Notes: a model not told the origin generated them from the letters alone. A stretch of 64,000 bases of DNA from Oscillospiraceae bacterium (GCA_015064735.1 SVRP01000002.1:146591-210590), one strand, 5' to 3'. Counted from the stretch's first letter, positions 8,033 through 19,144 are shown. Made by a program: numbers and translations.

Positions 8033-10012
8033 ATGCTTTATACGTATTCCGTAACACCGCTTTTGGAAGATCATTTTGAAAAAAGAGTTGCTGATCTTGT
8101 GGATCAACACAAAAGAAACATCAGCACTTGTCCTCTTTTTTCCGTCGTAATACAACCGCAAGGCGATCCCGTATGGAATAGGAGCAAGGATATTGCAAAA
8201 AAATACGCAAGATACAAAAAGGAGCTTGATAAGCATGGCGTTCCCTCAGGAATTTTGTTGCAATCCACCTTCGGACACGGTACGGCGTCTCTTGAACCTG
8301 CGCCCTATCAGTTTATGGAGCCATTGGACATAAGCGCCGCTTCCGCATACTCGTTGGACGGGAAATCAATTTTTGCATACTGTCCCAAGGACGAACGCAC
8401 TCTTGACCACCTCTGCGAGGAGATAAAGACTATCGCCAAAGAGGGTCCCTCGGTACTTATGCTTGACGACGACGTAAGACTTATCGTGCGTCCCGGTTAC
8501 TGCTGCGCGTGTCCGGCGCACATGGCAGAATTCAATAAGAGATGCGGAACGAACCACACGAAGGAAACCCTCTATAAGCATCTGTTAACGTGCGGAGAGA
8601 AGGATCCGCTTGCAAAAGCTTTCGTAGAGCTTCAACGCGAAACCCTCGTTCACGCTGTAACACGTTTCCGTGAAGCCGTTGACAGCGTTGACCCCACGAT
8701 TCAGGGTATTAACTGTACCAGCGGCGACGAATGCGACTCGGTCATTTACACGAATCCCATTTGGTGCGGAAAAGGCAACCCTACAATCGTCAGAACGCCC
8801 AACGGCACCTATGCTCCCGAATCTGTAAAAACCATAAGCGATACCATGCGCAGAGCCGCGGTTTGCGGCGCGAGACTCCACGACAACGGAATTCAGATAG
8901 CTCTTGCGGAATGTGATACGATCCCCTATAACCGATACGGAAAGAACGCAAGATATCTGCACACTCATTTTACCGCGTCAATTCTCGAAGGTCTTAAGGG
9001 CTCAAAGCATTGGATAACCCGTATGTCCTCTTACGAGCCCTCAGGCGGCGTTGCTTTCAGAGATATTCTCGCTAAGCATTCGGGACTGTACGAAAAATTG
9101 TCGACTCTTTCGGATGAGCTTACCTTTGTCGGAGCAAACTCGGCTTTTACGGAGCAAAAGTGGTATAATTTTGGAACAGCAAACCGTTGGAGATATCACT
9201 CTAATTTTTGGGCAAGCAAAATATTCGAAAGATTAGGACTTCCCTTTTATTTCTCTAACAAGCATTACGGCGCAACCTTTCTTGAGGATACCATCGGAAA
9301 GGATCTGCCCGACGGCGAAATTAAAAACATGTTCAACGCTGGTTCCGTATTTATGAGTGCGGAGGTCGCAAGAGACCTTTGCGACAGAGGCTACGGCAAC
9401 CTTATCGGAGTTACGGTTACGCCTTTCGACTATGATAAGTTTGGTCGGATTGAGTACGAAGCATTCACCGATGACGCTTCACTTTACTGCCAGAAGCAGA
9501 AGAATTTGACGCTCCTTACGCCTATATCGGAAAACACGGAAACTGTTTCTTACAATTTCAGGCGTGAAAACGGCGCGCTCGTTAACGTTTCCCCTGCGGT
9601 AACAAAATTCAACCGCGGCGACGGAAAATTCACCGTCGTATACTGCGGAACACCAGACGCCGAGCATAAATATACAGAGGGCTTTTCCTTCCTCAACGAA
9701 ACGAGAAAACAACAGTTTATTTCACTGCTGAAAGATGCAGGAGCTCTCCCCGTATATATGCCAAGCGATAACGAGCTCTGCTTGCGCGCAGGTTATCTTA
9801 AGGACGGTACGCTCCTTGCGGCAATATTTAACCTTTCTTACGATCCCGAAGAAAAGACCGTTCTTTACTTAGAAAAAGAACCGAAATCCGTATCCGTACT
9901 TGATGAAAACGGAAATGAGGTAGCAATAAGCTTTGAAAAGACGTCGGAAAACTTCTATACGATGAACGTTGCCTGCGATCCGCTTTATCCTACGATCCTC
10001 TTAATAAAATAA
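8033..10012 (+). CDS. Putative glycoside hydrolase / GH42-like TIM-barrel protein
   Basis: 659 aa with aggagg RBS; LMLDDDVRLIVRPGYCCACPAHMAEFNKRCG resembles the GH42-type cysteine region; predicted C-terminal beta domain. Confidence 0.55.
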   Translation: MLYTYSVTPLLEDHFEKRVADLVDQHKRNISTCPLFSVVIQPQGDPVWNRSKDIAKKYARYKKELDKHGVPSGILLQSTFGHGTASLEPAPYQFMEPLDISAASAYSLDGKSIFAYCPKDERTLDHLCEEIKTIAKEGPSVLMLDDDVRLIVRPGYCCACPAHMAEFNKRCGTNHTKETLYKHLLTCGEKDPLAKAFVELQRETLVHAVTRFREAVDSVDPTIQGINCTSGDECDSVIYTNPIWCGKGNPTIVRTPNGTYAPESVKTISDTMRRAAVCGARLHDNGIQIALAECDTIPYNRYGKNARYLHTHFTASILEGLKGSKHWITRMSSYEPSGGVAFRDILAKHSGLYEKLSTLSDELTFVGANSAFTEQKWYNFGTANRWRYHSNFWASKIFERLGLPFYFSNKHYGATFLEDTIGKDLPDGEIKNMFNAGSVFMSAEVARDLCDRGYGNLIGVTVTPFDYDKFGRIEYEAFTDDASLYCQKQKNLTLLTPISENTETVSYNFRRENGALVNVSPAVTKFNRGDGKFTVVYCGTPDAEHKYTEGFSFLNETRKQQFISLLKDAGALPVYMPSDNELCLRAGYLKDGTLLAAIFNLSYDPEEKTVLYLEKEPKSVSVLDENGNEVAISFEKTSENFYTMNVACDPLYPTILLIK

Positions 10013-10015
10013 TAC

Positions 10016-10056
10016 AAACGGGGCTGTCTCAAATGCGATTTGAGACAGCCCCGTTT
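10016..10056. terminator. Long perfect hairpin, bidirectional terminator (GGCTGTCTCAAAT family)
   Basis: AAACGGGGCTGTCTCAAAT-GCG-ATTTGAGACAGCCCCGTTT, 19-bp stem, 3-nt loop, between convergent genes. Confidence 0.85.
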
Positions 10057-10064
10057 TCATGTTT

Positions 10065-11459
10065 TTACTTTTTTCTTGATCTGCCTTTTCTTCTGAAGAT
10101 AAAGCTTCTGAATAGGATCACATTCATCACTATAAAGAACACTGCGAGTATAATCAATGTAAGTATAGGCTTTACGGGCGCCATGGTTGCGATCAGCATA
10201 AGGGGAAATCCGAATACTATCGCGGGGAAATTCTGATATACCATATTATCTGCCGCAGGGGTTTTAAAATCTCCGTCCAGCTCACGAAGCAGAATTGTAC
10301 CCGTGCTTGCGGTACCCGTAAGCATTCCGTACATCATCAAGAACTGCTCGTCCTTGTATTCCGGAAACAGAACCTTTGCAACCAAATACTCATAAACATA
10401 GGTAATAATCAAACCTACAACTCCGAGTATTATAATAATTCCCCAATAGTCCTGAAGCAATCCAAGTCTAATAGCAGCAATTCCCGCTACAACCATTACG
10501 TCAAAGAAGAAATTGCTTACTCTCGTCATAAGAAAATCGTTTATATAACCTTTTTTTACGATATTCTTTTTTCTGAATATGTTGAAAACAAGCTTCATAA
10601 GTGTTGCCGTAAGAACACCGATAAGGAAGTTAAATCCGTATATTACTGCCTTCATTCCCGGGAGCAGCTTTCCAAGCAAGAACATAAACAGATACGTAAG
10701 CATATATGCAACGAGAACGAAAGCCACCTGCATTGTCATCTTATCCATGCTTCCCTGCATGGGTATCTCATTTGCGGGCTGAACGTCCTCTACCGTTATA
10801 TTCTCTTTTTCGTCTTCACCTAAATTTATTTTTCTTTTCTTCTTTATAATGTTAAGATAAATAACACCGCCTATGCTTGCACTGAGGAATCCAAACGCTG
10901 CAACGGTGAGTCCAAACGTCTTTCCGCCTATAAACCCGTTTTCGGTTTCAAATATGTTACCGTAGTTAAGCGCCTGACCGGTACCCTGTCCGTATCCAAA
11001 AGGTAAAATAATACCCGCCGCAGGAAAAAATCCCGAAATTATCAATGCCGCAATAATAGTTATCACCATACCTACTATTCCCTGAAGCAAATATGTAGAA
11101 ACCGTGGTTACTCCCGTATTGAAAATTTCAGTCGTACGCTTTTTATTCATCTTCCCCTTTGACGCCTTAAAGGTAGATGCAATAAATCCAAGCGCCAAGG
11201 CATGATATGTGATGGTTTCAAGGTATACATATCCTTTTCCGCCAAAAAACTGCGTTTCAAACATTACGTCCTTCGTAATAAGATCGTAAATACCGGCAAA
11301 AATCAAAAGCATCGCTCCGCCGAGAACAGACGTAGGAATCAATGATTTTTTTAAGAACTTTATTGTTTTCTTTAAAATGTTTGCAACAATTAAGCTTAGA
11401 AGAAGTATAGCGACCAAATTAATAAATCCCCATACGTCAGAGTCCCAAAAATTCGACAT
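10065..11459 (-). CDS. Sodium/glutamate symporter-like (ESS/GltS family) membrane protein
   Basis: Multi-TM; LIPTSVLGGAMLLIF, PFGYGQGTGQALNYGNIFE, GMLTGTASTGTILLRELD. Confidence 0.8.
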   Translation of the reverse strand: MSNFWDSDVWGFINLVAILLLSLIVANILKKTIKFLKKSLIPTSVLGGAMLLIFAGIYDLITKDVMFETQFFGGKGYVYLETITYHALALGFIASTFKASKGKMNKKRTTEIFNTGVTTVSTYLLQGIVGMVITIIAALIISGFFPAAGIILPFGYGQGTGQALNYGNIFETENGFIGGKTFGLTVAAFGFLSASIGGVIYLNIIKKKRKINLGEDEKENITVEDVQPANEIPMQGSMDKMTMQVAFVLVAYMLTYLFMFLLGKLLPGMKAVIYGFNFLIGVLTATLMKLVFNIFRKKNIVKKGYINDFLMTRVSNFFFDVMVVAGIAAIRLGLLQDYWGIIIILGVVGLIITYVYEYLVAKVLFPEYKDEQFLMMYGMLTGTASTGTILLRELDGDFKTPAADNMVYQNFPAIVFGFPLMLIATMAPVKPILTLIILAVFFIVMNVILFRSFIFRRKGRSRKK

Positions 11460-12684
11460 TTTCATCCCCCTTGACTATATTGATATATCTGTTATATATA
11501 TTTACATATTTTAATGCATTAAAGGACTTATCGCCCTTTAGCTGATATATTTTTCCGTCAAAATATATATTCGCCTTATTACGTCCCAGCACAGTAACAG
11601 CACCGACAATGTCAAATGAGAACACCATTTCTGTTTCTGTACCCTCATTTATTACTATTCTGTTTCCGTACAACGCGATATCTGCTTCTTTTTCAAGCAA
11701 CACCTTTTTCTCGTAGACGATAACCTCGGAAATCCGAGCCTTATCGGTGAACATCGGAGCATCGTTATACTCCGCAAGGTCAAGCTTATTGACAAAGCTT
11801 TTCTGGTATTCATACCAATCGTTCACGTACAAAAACGGAAAATCAAATCCTACACCGTGAAGCTCGGTGTTTTCCCCATAGCTTATTTCTCTTTTACAGG
11901 TAGTACAGGATATGATTTCATTTTGGGTGGTGAATTTTGAAAGCCCGCAGAAAGGACAGACGTATACCGCTCTTTCAAGATATTCGGCGCGTCTTTTATG
12001 CTTGAAGATATTATCTGAATTAGCTTCGTTAACGTAAAGTTCCTTTTCGATCAAAGCAAATAATTCGTCATTGCTAAGCTTCATGTATTCCTCAGGCTCA
12101 ATAACACGGGACACATACGAGCGCATTTTACCTTTTCTTACAACGTCGCTCCATCTGGGCTGAACACCGTATCCGCCCTCTATTCTATATAATGCAATGG
12201 GTAATCCAAGTTTTTTTGCCATGTACGCAATTGACGGATTCATATACTCCGTTTTTCCGCTATACGTGCGGTTTCCCTCCGGAGCAATAGCAATAGTTCC
12301 GCCCTCTTTAGCTACCTTTATACAGGTTTTGATTGCCTTTATATCGGTTGTCTGCTTTTTTATAGGGATTGGCGCAACAAGGTACCTTATAATTGAAGAT
12401 ACAAATCCGTTGGAAAAAAGGTCCTCCGATGCAAGATAATAAACGGGACCCTTGAACGACATTCCCACAAAAAACTGATCAAAAGCAGTTTGGTGATTAA
12501 ACAGTATCAAGTACTGACGTCCATTCTGCTCCTTGAATTTTTCGATTTTTATCCTATACTTAAGTTTTGAATAAATACTAAGAAAGAAAAACAGTATGTT
12601 TCTTACAACTCTATGACGGAATTTCATCCACTTTTTATCAGTTTTTTTCTCAGCCTTCAAAGCGCCTCTCCTCCTTGAAAACAC
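11437..12684 (-). CDS. PlsC-type acyltransferase with C-terminal zinc-ribbon and beta-rich domain
   Basis: NHQTAFDQFFVG (HX4D-like), APEGNRTYSG; C-terminal CPFC...CTTC ribbon. Confidence 0.8.
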   Translation of the reverse strand: MFSRRRGALKAEKKTDKKWMKFRHRVVRNILFFFLSIYSKLKYRIKIEKFKEQNGRQYLILFNHQTAFDQFFVGMSFKGPVYYLASEDLFSNGFVSSIIRYLVAPIPIKKQTTDIKAIKTCIKVAKEGGTIAIAPEGNRTYSGKTEYMNPSIAYMAKKLGLPIALYRIEGGYGVQPRWSDVVRKGKMRSYVSRVIEPEEYMKLSNDELFALIEKELYVNEANSDNIFKHKRRAEYLERAVYVCPFCGLSKFTTQNEIISCTTCKREISYGENTELHGVGFDFPFLYVNDWYEYQKSFVNKLDLAEYNDAPMFTDKARISEVIVYEKKVLLEKEADIALYGNRIVINEGTETEMVFSFDIVGAVTVLGRNKANIYFDGKIYQLKGDKSFNALKYVNIYNRYINIVKGDENVEFLGL

Positions 12685-12877
12685 TAATACGGCTTTATTA
12701 TATCACTTTATTATTGACTTGTCAATGATTTTTTGAGACAGAAAATTTTTGTCGTTAAAAAGAATTAATCTCGTACAATCAATATTTTCTATATTTTTTT
12801 AAATAAAGTATTGAAATTTTCTCTGTTTAGAGTTATACTATATAGGATTGGAATATTTATTTTTTTTGGAGGAAAAA

Positions 12878-14533
12878 ATGGCAGATCTAAAAAAGCTCTC
12901 AAAATTTAACGGTGTGGACGGACCTGTTCTTACTATCGTTATGGATGGTGTTGGAATAGCTCCCGATACAATCGCAAATGCAGTAAAGGGTGCATATACC
13001 CCTACACTCGATATGCTTATGGAGAAATATCCTACGGTAAAGCTCAAGGCTCACGGAACAGCAGTGGGACTTCCTTCTGATGACGACATGGGCAACTCCG
13101 AGGTCGGACATAACGCTCTCGGTGCAGGTCAGGTATTTGCTCAAGGCGCAAAGCTTGTTTCTCAGTCTATCGAAAGCGGAAAAATGTTTGCTTCCGACAC
13201 ATGGAAAACGATTATAGCTAACGTAAAGAATAACGCATCCACTCTTCACTTCCTCGGTCTTTTCTCGGACGGTAACGTTCACTCTCATATCGATCACCTC
13301 AAGGCAATGATCGAACAGGCTAAGGCTGAAGGTGTCAACAAGGTAAGAATTCATATCCTTATCGACGGAAGAGACGTTGGTGAGACCAGCGCTCTTGAGT
13401 ATATTGACCCGTTTGAGGCATTTATTACCGAGCTCCGCTGTGCAGACTTTGACATTAAGATTGCTTCGGGTGGCGGAAGAATGAAGATAACTATGGACAG
13501 ATACGAAGCTGACTGGTCTATGGTTGACCGCGGTTGGCAGACTCACGTTCTTGGCGAAGGCAGAACCTTTACAAGTGCTGCAGAGGCTGTAAAGACATAC
13601 CGAGAGGAGCTTAAGGTCATTGACCAGGATCTTCCTCCCTTCGTTATTGCAGAGGACGGCAAGCCCGTAGGCACTATAAACGACGGCGACAGTATTATCT
13701 TCTTTAATTTCAGAGGAGACAGATCTATTGAGATTTCCAAGGCATTCGATGCTCCTGCGGGAGAGTTCGACAAGTTCGACAGAAAGAGAGTTCCCTCCGT
13801 TGTTTACGCAGGTATGCTTGAATATGACGGAGACCTTCATATTCCAAAGAGATATCTTGTATCTCCTCCCGAAATAACTAACACAATGAGTGAATACCTT
13901 GCAAACTCAGGTGTTGCTCAGCTTGCTATCTCCGAAACGCAGAAATACGGACACGTAACCTACTTCTGGAACGGAAACCGCTCCGGTAAGTTCTCCGAGG
14001 AGCTTGAGACATACATTGAGATTCCCTCAGACGTTGTTCCCTTTGAGCAGAGACCTTGGATGAAGTGTGCAGAAATAACCGACAAGCTTATCGAGTGCAT
14101 CGAATCGGGAGAATATAAGTATCTCCGTGTTAACTTCCCCAACGGAGACATGGTAGGACACACCGGATCTCTCCTTGCTACAAGATGCTCTATGGAGGCT
14201 CTTGACATTCAGCTTGCAAGGATTCTTGCAGCTGTTGATAAGGCAAAGGGTGTTGCTCTTATCACCGCTGACCACGGAAATGCAGACGAGATGTACGAAA
14301 TCGATAAAAAGTCCGGCATGCCCAAGGCCGACAAGAACGGCAACTTTAAGGCAAAGACCAGCCATACACTCAACCCTGTTCCCTGCATAATTTACGATAA
14401 CTTTTACAATGACGGTTATTCCGTAAAAGATGACAACGGAAACTTCGGACTTTCCAACGTAGCGGCAACTATGGTTAACCTCATGGGCTACGAAGCTCCC
14501 GAAATGTGGGATGAAAGTATTATAAAATTTTAA
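12878..14533 (+). CDS. gpmI: 2,3-bisphosphoglycerate-independent phosphoglycerate mutase
   Basis: DDDMGNSEVGHNALGAGQV, HIDHLKAM, ADHGNADEM; start chosen at 12878 after ggagg. Confidence 0.95.
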   Translation: MADLKKLSKFNGVDGPVLTIVMDGVGIAPDTIANAVKGAYTPTLDMLMEKYPTVKLKAHGTAVGLPSDDDMGNSEVGHNALGAGQVFAQGAKLVSQSIESGKMFASDTWKTIIANVKNNASTLHFLGLFSDGNVHSHIDHLKAMIEQAKAEGVNKVRIHILIDGRDVGETSALEYIDPFEAFITELRCADFDIKIASGGGRMKITMDRYEADWSMVDRGWQTHVLGEGRTFTSAAEAVKTYREELKVIDQDLPPFVIAEDGKPVGTINDGDSIIFFNFRGDRSIEISKAFDAPAGEFDKFDRKRVPSVVYAGMLEYDGDLHIPKRYLVSPPEITNTMSEYLANSGVAQLAISETQKYGHVTYFWNGNRSGKFSEELETYIEIPSDVVPFEQRPWMKCAEITDKLIECIESGEYKYLRVNFPNGDMVGHTGSLLATRCSMEALDIQLARILAAVDKAKGVALITADHGNADEMYEIDKKSGMPKADKNGNFKAKTSHTLNPVPCIIYDNFYNDGYSVKDDNGNFGLSNVAATMVNLMGYEAPEMWDESIIKF

Positions 14534-14540
14534 AAAGCTC

Positions 14541-14569
14541 TTGAAAAATCAAACCAAATATGATATAAT
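14541..14569 (+). promoter_or_regulatory. Promoter of the pheS T-box transcript
   Basis: TTGAAA (14541) N17 TATAAT (14564-14569). Confidence 0.7.
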
Positions 14570-14576
14570 TATAAAA

Positions 14577-14813
14577 ATGCATTGATGAAGTCGGCTGCCT
14601 TTTCAAAGCTGGTACAGAGAGATCGCCACGGCTGAGAGCGATTACAGAGAAAAGATTCTGCCTTTCCCTTCGGAGCAGATCCCGTGAAACAGAAGTAGTG
14701 GGATTCGGTCATGCGCCGTTATCGCATTCGAGTGTTGATTTTATATCAAAAATTAGGTGGTACCGCGGAGTATTATCCCCGTCCTATTTCAAGGACGGGG
14801 ATTTTTATTTTAT
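14577..14813 (+). ncRNA. T-box leader upstream of pheS
   Basis: AGAGAG stem I element, canonical T-box AGGTGGTACCGCGG (14755-14768), terminator ATCCCCGTCCT/AGGACGGGGAT + T-tract (14775-14810). Confidence 0.95.
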
Positions 14814-14851
14814 ATTAATAAATCAAATTAATCTTAGATAAAAGAAAGGAA

Positions 14852-15871
14852 ATGACAATGAAAGAAACATTGCAGCGCATCAGAGAAAATGCGTTATCTG
14901 CTATCAACAGTCAGGATGCTGACCTTGAGCAGATTCGCATTCAGTACCTGGGCAAAAAAGGAGAGCTTACCTCCGTTCTGCGCGGAATGGGTGCTCTTTC
15001 AAGCGAAGAAAGACCTATTGTAGGTCAGATGGCAAACGAGGTTCGTGCCGCTATTGAAGAAGCCCTTGCAGAAAAAGCACAGTCCTTGAAGCAGAAGCAG
15101 CTTGAGGAAAAGCTTAAGAAGGAGAAGATAGATGTTACGCTTCCCTCAAACGCATCAAAGATAGGACACATTCATCCTCTCACCGCTGTTCAGCGAAGAA
15201 TCGAGGATATCTTTATCGGAATGGGATTTTCAATCGCGGAAGGTCCTGAGGTAGAATACGATTATTATAACTTCCAAGCTTTGAATATTCCTCCGAATCA
15301 CCCTGCAAGAGACACGCAGGATACCTTCTACATTACCGAAAACATTTTGCTTCGTTCACAGACATCTCCCGTTCAGGTAAGAACTATGGAAAAGCAAAAG
15401 CCCCCCATAAGAGTTATCTCTCCCGGACGCGTTTACCGCTCCGATGCGGTTGATGCTACCCACTCTCCTCTTTTCCATCAGATTGAGGGTCTTGTGGTTG
15501 ACAAAGGTGTTACAATGGGGGATTGGAAAGGAATGATGGAGACATTTGCAAAGGAATTTTTCGGCGAAGATACACGCTTGCGTTTCCGTCCTCACCACTT
15601 CCCCTTTACCGAGCCTTCTGCGGAAATCGACGTTTCTTGCTTTGTATGCGGCGGTAAGGGTTGCCGTGTTTGTAAAAATGAGGGTTGGATCGAAATACTC
15701 GGCGCAGGTATGGTACATCCCTTCGTTCTTTCCAACTGCGGAATAGATCCTAACGAATACAGCGGATTTGCATTCGGCATGGGAATTGAGCGTCTCGCAA
15801 TGAAGCAGTTCGGTATTGACGATATGAGACTTCTCTATGAAAACGACGTTCGTTTTCTTGAACAATTTTAA
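14852..15871 (+). CDS. pheS: Phenylalanyl-tRNA synthetase alpha subunit
   Basis: Class II motifs; [42 protein letters not shown]. Confidence 0.97.
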   Translation: MTMKETLQRIRENALSAINSQDADLEQIRIQYLGKKGELTSVLRGMGALSSEERPIVGQMANEVRAAIEEALAEKAQSLKQKQLEEKLKKEKIDVTLPSNASKIGHIHPLTAVQRRIEDIFIGMGFSIAEGPEVEYDYYNFQALNIPPNHPARDTQDTFYITENILLRSQTSPVQVRTMEKQKPPIRVISPGRVYRSDAVDATHSPLFHQIEGLVVDKGVTMGDWKGMMETFAKEFFGEDTRLRFRPHHFPFTEPSAEIDVSCFVCGGKGCRVCKNEGWIEILGAGMVHPFVLSNCGIDPNEYSGFAFGMGIERLAMKQFGIDDMRLLYENDVRFLEQF

Positions 15872-15908
15872 TTCTATTAATTCTATTTTCTATTTAGGAG
15901 ACATAAAA

Positions 15909-16715
15909 ATGAGCACTTGGTTAAATCTTGAAAATAAAACAGTTATAGTTACAGGCGGAGCTTCCGGTATCGGATATGCAACCGTTGAAGAATTTTTGAA
16001 GGATGGCGCAAACGTTGTAGTTTGCGATATCAATCCCACCGCTCCCACTTTTGAGGGCGCAAAGGACGGTCAGCTTCTTTACGTACAGACTGACGTAACA
16101 TCCCGTGAAAGTGTTAAGAACATGGTAGACAAGGCGGTAAAGACCTTTGGAACCGTTGACGTTATTGTAAACAACGCAGGAATCAATATTCCCAGACTTC
16201 TCGTTGACGAGGCAGGTCAGTACGAGCTTGACGAAGCAGTTTGGGATAAGGTTATGAACGTAAATCTTAAGGGTCTCTTCTACTGTTCTCAGGAAGCAGC
16301 AAGAGTAATGCTTAAGCAAGGCAGCGGTGTTATTATCAACATGTCCTCCGAATGCGGCCTCGAAGGCTCCGAGGGTCAGAGTGTATACGCGGCATCCAAG
16401 GCAGCAGTTAACGCGCTTACCCGTTCTTGGGCAAAAGAGCTTGGAAAGAAGAATATCCGTGTAGTTGGAATTGCTCCCGGTATACTTGAAGCTACCGGAC
16501 TCCGTACCATTTCTTACGAGACTGCTCTTGCTTATACAAGAGGAATTACCGTTGATCAGCTTCGCGCGGGATACAGCAAGACAGGAACTACTCCTCTCGG
16601 ACGTTCGGGCAAGCTCTCAGAGGTTGCATCTACCGTTGCGTTTATGGCAAGTGAGCAGGCAGCTTACATTCACGGTGTAACTCTTAACGTTGCCGGTGGA
16701 AAAACCAGAGGCTAA
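15909..16715 (+). CDS. SDR-family oxidoreductase (sorbitol-6-phosphate dehydrogenase-like)
   Basis: TGGASGIG, NNAGIN, YAASKAA; inserted between pheS and pheT. Confidence 0.88.
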   Translation: MSTWLNLENKTVIVTGGASGIGYATVEEFLKDGANVVVCDINPTAPTFEGAKDGQLLYVQTDVTSRESVKNMVDKAVKTFGTVDVIVNNAGINIPRLLVDEAGQYELDEAVWDKVMNVNLKGLFYCSQEAARVMLKQGSGVIINMSSECGLEGSEGQSVYAASKAAVNALTRSWAKELGKKNIRVVGIAPGILEATGLRTISYETALAYTRGITVDQLRAGYSKTGTTPLGRSGKLSEVASTVAFMASEQAAYIHGVTLNVAGGKTRG

Positions 16716-16750
16716 TATTATTAATTTAAATTTAAAATCAGGAGTTTAAA

Positions 16751-19144
16751 ATGAATTTATCAAGAAATTGGTTGTCTGATTTTGTTGATGTTCAGGATAT
16801 ATCTTCAAAGGATTATTGCGACAGGATGACCGATACCGGTTCCAAGGTCGAATGCTTTGAGGAGCTTGGAAACGATATTGAAAACGTCGTTGTTGCGAAG
16901 ATCATAAAAATCACACCTCACGAAAATAGCGATCACCTGCAGATTTGTCAGGTAGATATAGGTAATGGAAATATTACACAGATAGTTACAGGCGCGCAGA
17001 ACGTTTTTGAAGGCGCAATCGTTCCTGCCGCAATTCCCGTTGCTAAGCTTCCCGGAGATATTGTAATTAAAGACGGCAAGCTCCGCGGAGTTGAATCTCA
17101 CGGAATGCTCTGCTCTATGGGCGAGCTTAATCTTACCGAGCACGATATGCCCGGTAAGGAGCCTAATGGCATTCTCATTCTTGACGAATGCTATGAGAAA
17201 ATGATCGGAAAGGATATAAAGGAGGCTCTTATGCTTAGCGACACTGTCGTTGAGTTTGAAATTACCTCCAACCGTCCCGACTGTCTTTCGGTTATCGGTC
17301 TTGCAAGAGAAACTGCTGTTTCCTTTGACCGTCCCTTAAAGCTTCATACACCTGTTGTCAAGGGTGTAAAAGACGGAGACAAGATCGGAAATTACCTTTC
17401 CGTAAATATCGATGCTCCTGACCTTTGCTACCGTTATATGGCAAGAGTTGTAAAGAACGTCAAGATCGAGCCTTCTCCCCTTTGGCTTCGTATGCGTTTA
17501 CGTGCAAGCGGTGTCAGACCTATCAACAATATAGTTGATATTACTAACTACATCATGCTTGAATACGGTCAACCCATGCACGCGTTTGATTACAGCTGTC
17601 TTAACGGCTCCTCTATAATCGTACGCCGAGCTAATGACGGTGAGCGCTTTATGTCGCTTGACGATCAGGAACACACCCTTGATTCCAATATGCTCGTAAT
17701 AGCTGATAAGGACAGAGCTGTTGCTCTTGCGGGTGTTATGGGCGGTGCAAACAGTGAGATCAAGGACACAACTACCACTGTTGTGTTTGAATCCGCTTGC
17801 TTCAACGGTGCATCTGTTCGTGTTACCGCTAAAAAGAACGGTATGCGTACCGAAAGCTCTGCAAGATTTGAAAAGGGCCTTGATGCAGAGAATTGCTTCG
17901 GCGGTCTTGAGAGAGCCTGCGAGCTTGTTGAGATGCTCGGAGCGGGTGAAGTTGTAGACGAGCTCATAGACGTTTATCCTACCAAAGCGGAGTCTGTTGT
18001 TCTGGATTTTGACCCTGACAGAATAAACAGCTTCCTTGGAACCGATATTTCATACGACAGCATGAAAGCTACTCTTGAAGCTCTTGACGTAAAGGTTGAC
18101 GGCAACAAGCTTATTATCCCCAGCTTCAGAGCAGACCTTGGCTGCATGAACGATATTGCAGAGGAGATAGCCCGTATTTACGGATACAATAATATTGTTT
18201 CCACTCAGATTCGCGGTGAAATGACTCAGGGTGGACGTACTCCCAAGCAACAATTCGAGGTTGATCTCGAAAATGCGATGTGCGGTATGGGTGCAGATCA
18301 GATACAGACATTCTCTTTCATAAGTCCCAAGTATTACGACAAGATAAGACTTGCAAAGGAAAGCACACTCCGTAATTCTGTCGTAATTTCAAATCCTCTC
18401 GGCGAGGACACCAGCGTAATGAGAACTACCTCTCTCCCCTCTATGCTTGAAATCATAGCAAGAAACTATAATTTCAACAATGAGGATGTACGTCTGTTCG
18501 AAATTGCTACTGTTTACATTCCCACCACTCCCGAAACACTTCCCAATGAAAACAAGACTGTTTCTATCGGTATGTACGGAAATTGCGACTTCTTTACCTT
18601 GAAGGGCATATGTGAAAACGTATTGAAGGTGGCAGGAATAAACAAATATGCCATTCGCTCCGAAGCTAACAGCGATTCTTATCATCCCGGCAGATGCGCT
18701 CGTATGTACGTAGGAAACAGAGAGATCGGTATTCTCGGTCAAGTTCATCCTCTCGTAATGCAGAATTACGGAGTTGACTGCGACGTTTATGCCGCAGAGC
18801 TTGACTTTGATGCTATTTTCGAACTAATGGCAACAGAAAAGCTATATACTCCCCTTCCCAAATTCCCCGCTACAACCCGTGATTTCTCCTTCGTTTGCGA
18901 TGAGGACATTGAGGTTGGAAGTATCCAAGAGGAAATGGCAAAGGCAGGCGGAAAGCTTGTAGAAAATATTGCTCTTTTCGATATTTACAGAGGTCCTCAG
19001 GTAGGAGAAAATAAGAAGTCGGTATCCATCAGAGTTACTCTCCGCGCATCGGACAGAACGCTTACCGTTGAAGAAGCAGAAAAGGCAAGCACAAAGATTC
19101 TGAACGCGCTTAACAAACAATTCAATATTACGCTCAGAGCATAA
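16751..19144 (+). CDS. pheT: Phenylalanyl-tRNA synthetase beta subunit
   Basis: N-terminal tRNA-binding domain, B5 and FDX-ACB domains. Confidence 0.97.
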   Translation: MNLSRNWLSDFVDVQDISSKDYCDRMTDTGSKVECFEELGNDIENVVVAKIIKITPHENSDHLQICQVDIGNGNITQIVTGAQNVFEGAIVPAAIPVAKLPGDIVIKDGKLRGVESHGMLCSMGELNLTEHDMPGKEPNGILILDECYEKMIGKDIKEALMLSDTVVEFEITSNRPDCLSVIGLARETAVSFDRPLKLHTPVVKGVKDGDKIGNYLSVNIDAPDLCYRYMARVVKNVKIEPSPLWLRMRLRASGVRPINNIVDITNYIMLEYGQPMHAFDYSCLNGSSIIVRRANDGERFMSLDDQEHTLDSNMLVIADKDRAVALAGVMGGANSEIKDTTTTVVFESACFNGASVRVTAKKNGMRTESSARFEKGLDAENCFGGLERACELVEMLGAGEVVDELIDVYPTKAESVVLDFDPDRINSFLGTDISYDSMKATLEALDVKVDGNKLIIPSFRADLGCMNDIAEEIARIYGYNNIVSTQIRGEMTQGGRTPKQQFEVDLENAMCGMGADQIQTFSFISPKYYDKIRLAKESTLRNSVVISNPLGEDTSVMRTTSLPSMLEIIARNYNFNNEDVRLFEIATVYIPTTPETLPNENKTVSIGMYGNCDFFTLKGICENVLKVAGINKYAIRSEANSDSYHPGRCARMYVGNREIGILGQVHPLVMQNYGVDCDVYAAELDFDAIFELMATEKLYTPLPKFPATTRDFSFVCDEDIEVGSIQEEMAKAGGKLVENIALFDIYRGPQVGENKKSVSIRVTLRASDRTLTVEEAEKASTKILNALNKQFNITLRA

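Noticed and set aside
12899-13840. 313-aa minus-strand ORF antisense to gpmI
   Set aside because: Shadow ORF opposite a clear gpmI; Cys/Ser-rich low-information translation.
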